A stretch of 64,000 nt of DNA from the NCBI RefSeq assembly GCF_002080045.1, contig NZ_MUIN01000003.1, forward strand, positions 7,501-71,500. The letters run 5' to 3'. Origin of the DNA: Pseudomonas sp. Bc-h. Lineage in GTDB: Bacteria; Pseudomonadota; Gammaproteobacteria; Pseudomonadales; Pseudomonadaceae. The stretch's first letter is position 1. The number at the start of each line of letters is the position of its first letter. A program made the translations under genes and the position numbers. Shown here piece by piece: positions 62,616-64,000 of this stretch. The notes below the pieces were generated by a model. It had not been told where the DNA came from, ran no database searches, and worked only from the letters and a program-made list of their open reading frames with translations.

Positions 62616-64000
62616 TCAATGCAACGCCGCCCCACCAATCGACGTCCGAATCCGCCCCTCTACCCGGCGCTTGAGCAGACGCTGCTCCAACAGCAGCCGC
62701 GAGCCCTGTGCGGCATTGGCACGACCCCATTCCTCCAGCAACTCAAGGCAGGAATGGTCGATGTAGCTGAGGTTGCTCAGTGGCACATGCAGCGTAGTGC
62801 CGGGCGGTACTGCGCCCAGTGCCTGAGTCAGCGCAGGCACTTTAAGAAACGTCGCGGCACCATTCAGACGCAGCTCCATCTCGCCCTCGGCTTCCAGATC
62901 CACCAGATTGATCTTCAGCCGCGAAGCGTTCAGCGCCAGCTTCACCAGGGTCAGACCAAAGCCGATCAACACGCCGGTCAACAGGTCCGTGAGGATGATC
63001 GCGCTCGCTGTCGCGCCGTAGATAAACATCGGCATGCGGCCATAACGGCCCAGACCGCGCAGCGCCTTGAGATCTACCAACTTCACGCCGGTGTAGACCA
63101 GCACACCCGCCAGACTCGCCACCGGAATGCTTTGCAGCACGCTGGACAGCAACAACACGAACGCCAGCAGCCACAGACCGTGGAACATTGCCGACATGCG
63201 CGTCTTGGCACCGGCCTGCACGTTGGCCGAGCTGCGCACGATCACGCCGGTCATCGGCAGCGCGCCGACCAGGCCGCAGAGCATGTTGCCGACGCCTTGG
63301 GCGCTGAGTTCCTTATCGAAATCCGAACGCTGGCCGTCATGCATCCGGTCAACGGCGGCAGCCGACAAAAGCGTTTCGGCGCTGGCAATGAATGCCACAG
63401 CGATGGCCGCAATCAGGATCGCAGGGTCGGTCAGGCTCAACAGATCCGCCGGACGCAACCAATCGATCGCGTCTGCAAGATTGGCCGGGACTTCAACGCG
63501 CTTGACCTGGAGGTTCATCACCAGGCTCACGACTGTGGCGATGCCTACACCGAGGAGGGCGCCGGGCACGAAGCGCAAAGCGTGAGGGCGGCGCTTTTCC
63601 CAGAGCCACATGACCGCGATAGTCCCTAGGCCCAGAAGCCCGGCCTGCATGCCGCTGCCCGGCCCTATGGCACCGAACAGGGTTTCGGGGAAAGCGATCA
63701 GGTTATCCAGCCCCGAAGGTTTCGGACCGCTGTCGAACATTACATGGGCCTGAGACAGCACGATCAGTACGCCAATCCCCGCGAGCATCCCGTAGACCAC
63801 CGCAGGCGCGGTCACGCGGAACCAGCAGCCAAGCTTGAGACGCCCGGCCACCAGTTGCAGCAACCCGGCGAGCAGCAGGATCGGCCCGAGCATTGCCATG
63901 CCGTGCTCACGCACCAGTTCGAAAACCAATACGGCAAGACCTGCCGCCGGGCCGCTGACCTGCAAGGGAGAGCCGGCCAGCCAACCCACCACAAGGCCGC
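62616..64000 (-). CDS. SulP-family anion transporter, N-terminus outside window
   Basis: About 461 residues are visible; the frame runs off the window end (GLVVGWLAGSPLQVSGPAAG). The membrane part has SulP motifs including SPLQVSGPAAGLAV and the AFIASAETLLSAAAVDRM region; a C-terminal STAS domain (~370-450: LHVPLSNLSYIDHSCLELLE) follows. In P. aeruginosa the neighbouring gene is a carbonic anhydrase, which suggests bicarbonate or sulfate as substrate. The upstream partner lies beyond the window. Confidence 0.9.
   Translation of the reverse strand, partial: GLVVGWLAGSPLQVSGPAAGLAVLVFELVREHGMAMLGPILLLAGLLQLVAGRLKLGCWFRVTAPAVVYGMLAGIGVLIVLSQAHVMFDSGPKPSGLDNLIAFPETLFGAIGPGSGMQAGLLGLGTIAVMWLWEKRRPHALRFVPGALLGVGIATVVSLVMNLQVKRVEVPANLADAIDWLRPADLLSLTDPAILIAAIAVAFIASAETLLSAAAVDRMHDGQRSDFDKELSAQGVGNMLCGLVGALPMTGVIVRSSANVQAGAKTRMSAMFHGLWLLAFVLLLSSVLQSIPVASLAGVLVYTGVKLVDLKALRGLGRYGRMPMFIYGATASAIILTDLLTGVLIGFGLTLVKLALNASRLKINLVDLEAEGEMELRLNGAATFLKVPALTQALGAVPPGTTLHVPLSNLSYIDHSCLELLEEWGRANAAQGSRLLLEQRLLKRRVEGRIRTSIGGAALH

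Overview
The window is chromosomal DNA of a fluorescent-type Pseudomonas. The evidence is gene content and order: the blocks algB-kinB-ampDh2-dgcP-EEP-dsbA-cytochrome c4-engB-(sRNA)-polA-DUF2782-thrB-znuA/zur-znuC-znuB-lipoprotein-metNIQ and coxBA-ctaG-coxC-SURF1-ctaA-cyoE-sco follow the gene order I know from P. aeruginosa (about PA5483-PA5505 and PA0103-PA0114). Moderate GC content and the intergenic REP elements fit the P. syringae / P. fluorescens side of the genus better than P. aeruginosa. I see no phage, transposase, integrase, CRISPR array, rRNA or tRNA. This is core genome.

Layout. 1-1.8 kb: 5' part of glutaryl-CoA dehydrogenase (minus) with its divergent LysR regulator. 2.2-6.8 kb: three-subunit proton-translocating transhydrogenase (pntAA-pntAB-pntB) with a terminator, then a class I acetate/succinate CoA-transferase. 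7.1-10.8 kb: a small DUF1127 protein, then three paralogous exported DUF2388 proteins translationally coupled to a 653-aa DUF4105 protein with putative hydrolase motifs. 10.8-17 kb: GFA-type protein, CitMHS transporter, TerC protein, Na/Pi symporter-like protein and membrane-anchored M16 peptidase. 17.1-21.9 kb: DUF5924 membrane protein, then a four-gene MCE/Mla-like lipid ABC operon. 21.9-27.5 kb: SpmAB-like membrane protein, gltP, and small envelope/stress genes (lysozyme inhibitor, DUF1328, a 94-aa membrane protein, a triple-BON protein).

27.7-39.1 kb: algB-kinB, EAL phosphodiesterase, peptidoglycan amidase, DgcP, EEP-family protein, dsbA, cytochrome c4, engB. Between the convergent engB and polA lies a clear sRNA gene with a near-perfect AlgU (sigma-22) promoter and strong terminator. 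It is the positional and structural equivalent of P. aeruginosa ErsA. 39.1-47.3 kb: polA, DUF2782, thrB, zinc uptake and Zur, lipoprotein. 47.4-53 kb: large HPII catalase and metNIQ. 52.7-61.4 kb: aa3/caa3-type cytochrome c oxidase with its assembly and heme A genes. 61.8-64 kb: a conserved hypothetical gene and a SulP transporter cut by the window end.

The most interesting points are: (1) the ersA-like sRNA; (2) PolA has lost all four acidic residues of its 3'-5' proofreading site (one by a conservative Asp-to-Glu change) while the polymerase and 5'-nuclease motifs look intact; (3) the uncharacterised DUF2388x3-DUF4105 operon, whose last product carries both a HELTH zincin-like motif and a His/Cys pair; (4) an additional MCE lipid-transport operon with a STAS-fused permease. 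Several loci (algB-kinB, ersA, dgcP, ampDh2, lysozyme inhibitor) point to an envelope-stress and exopolysaccharide theme in the middle third.
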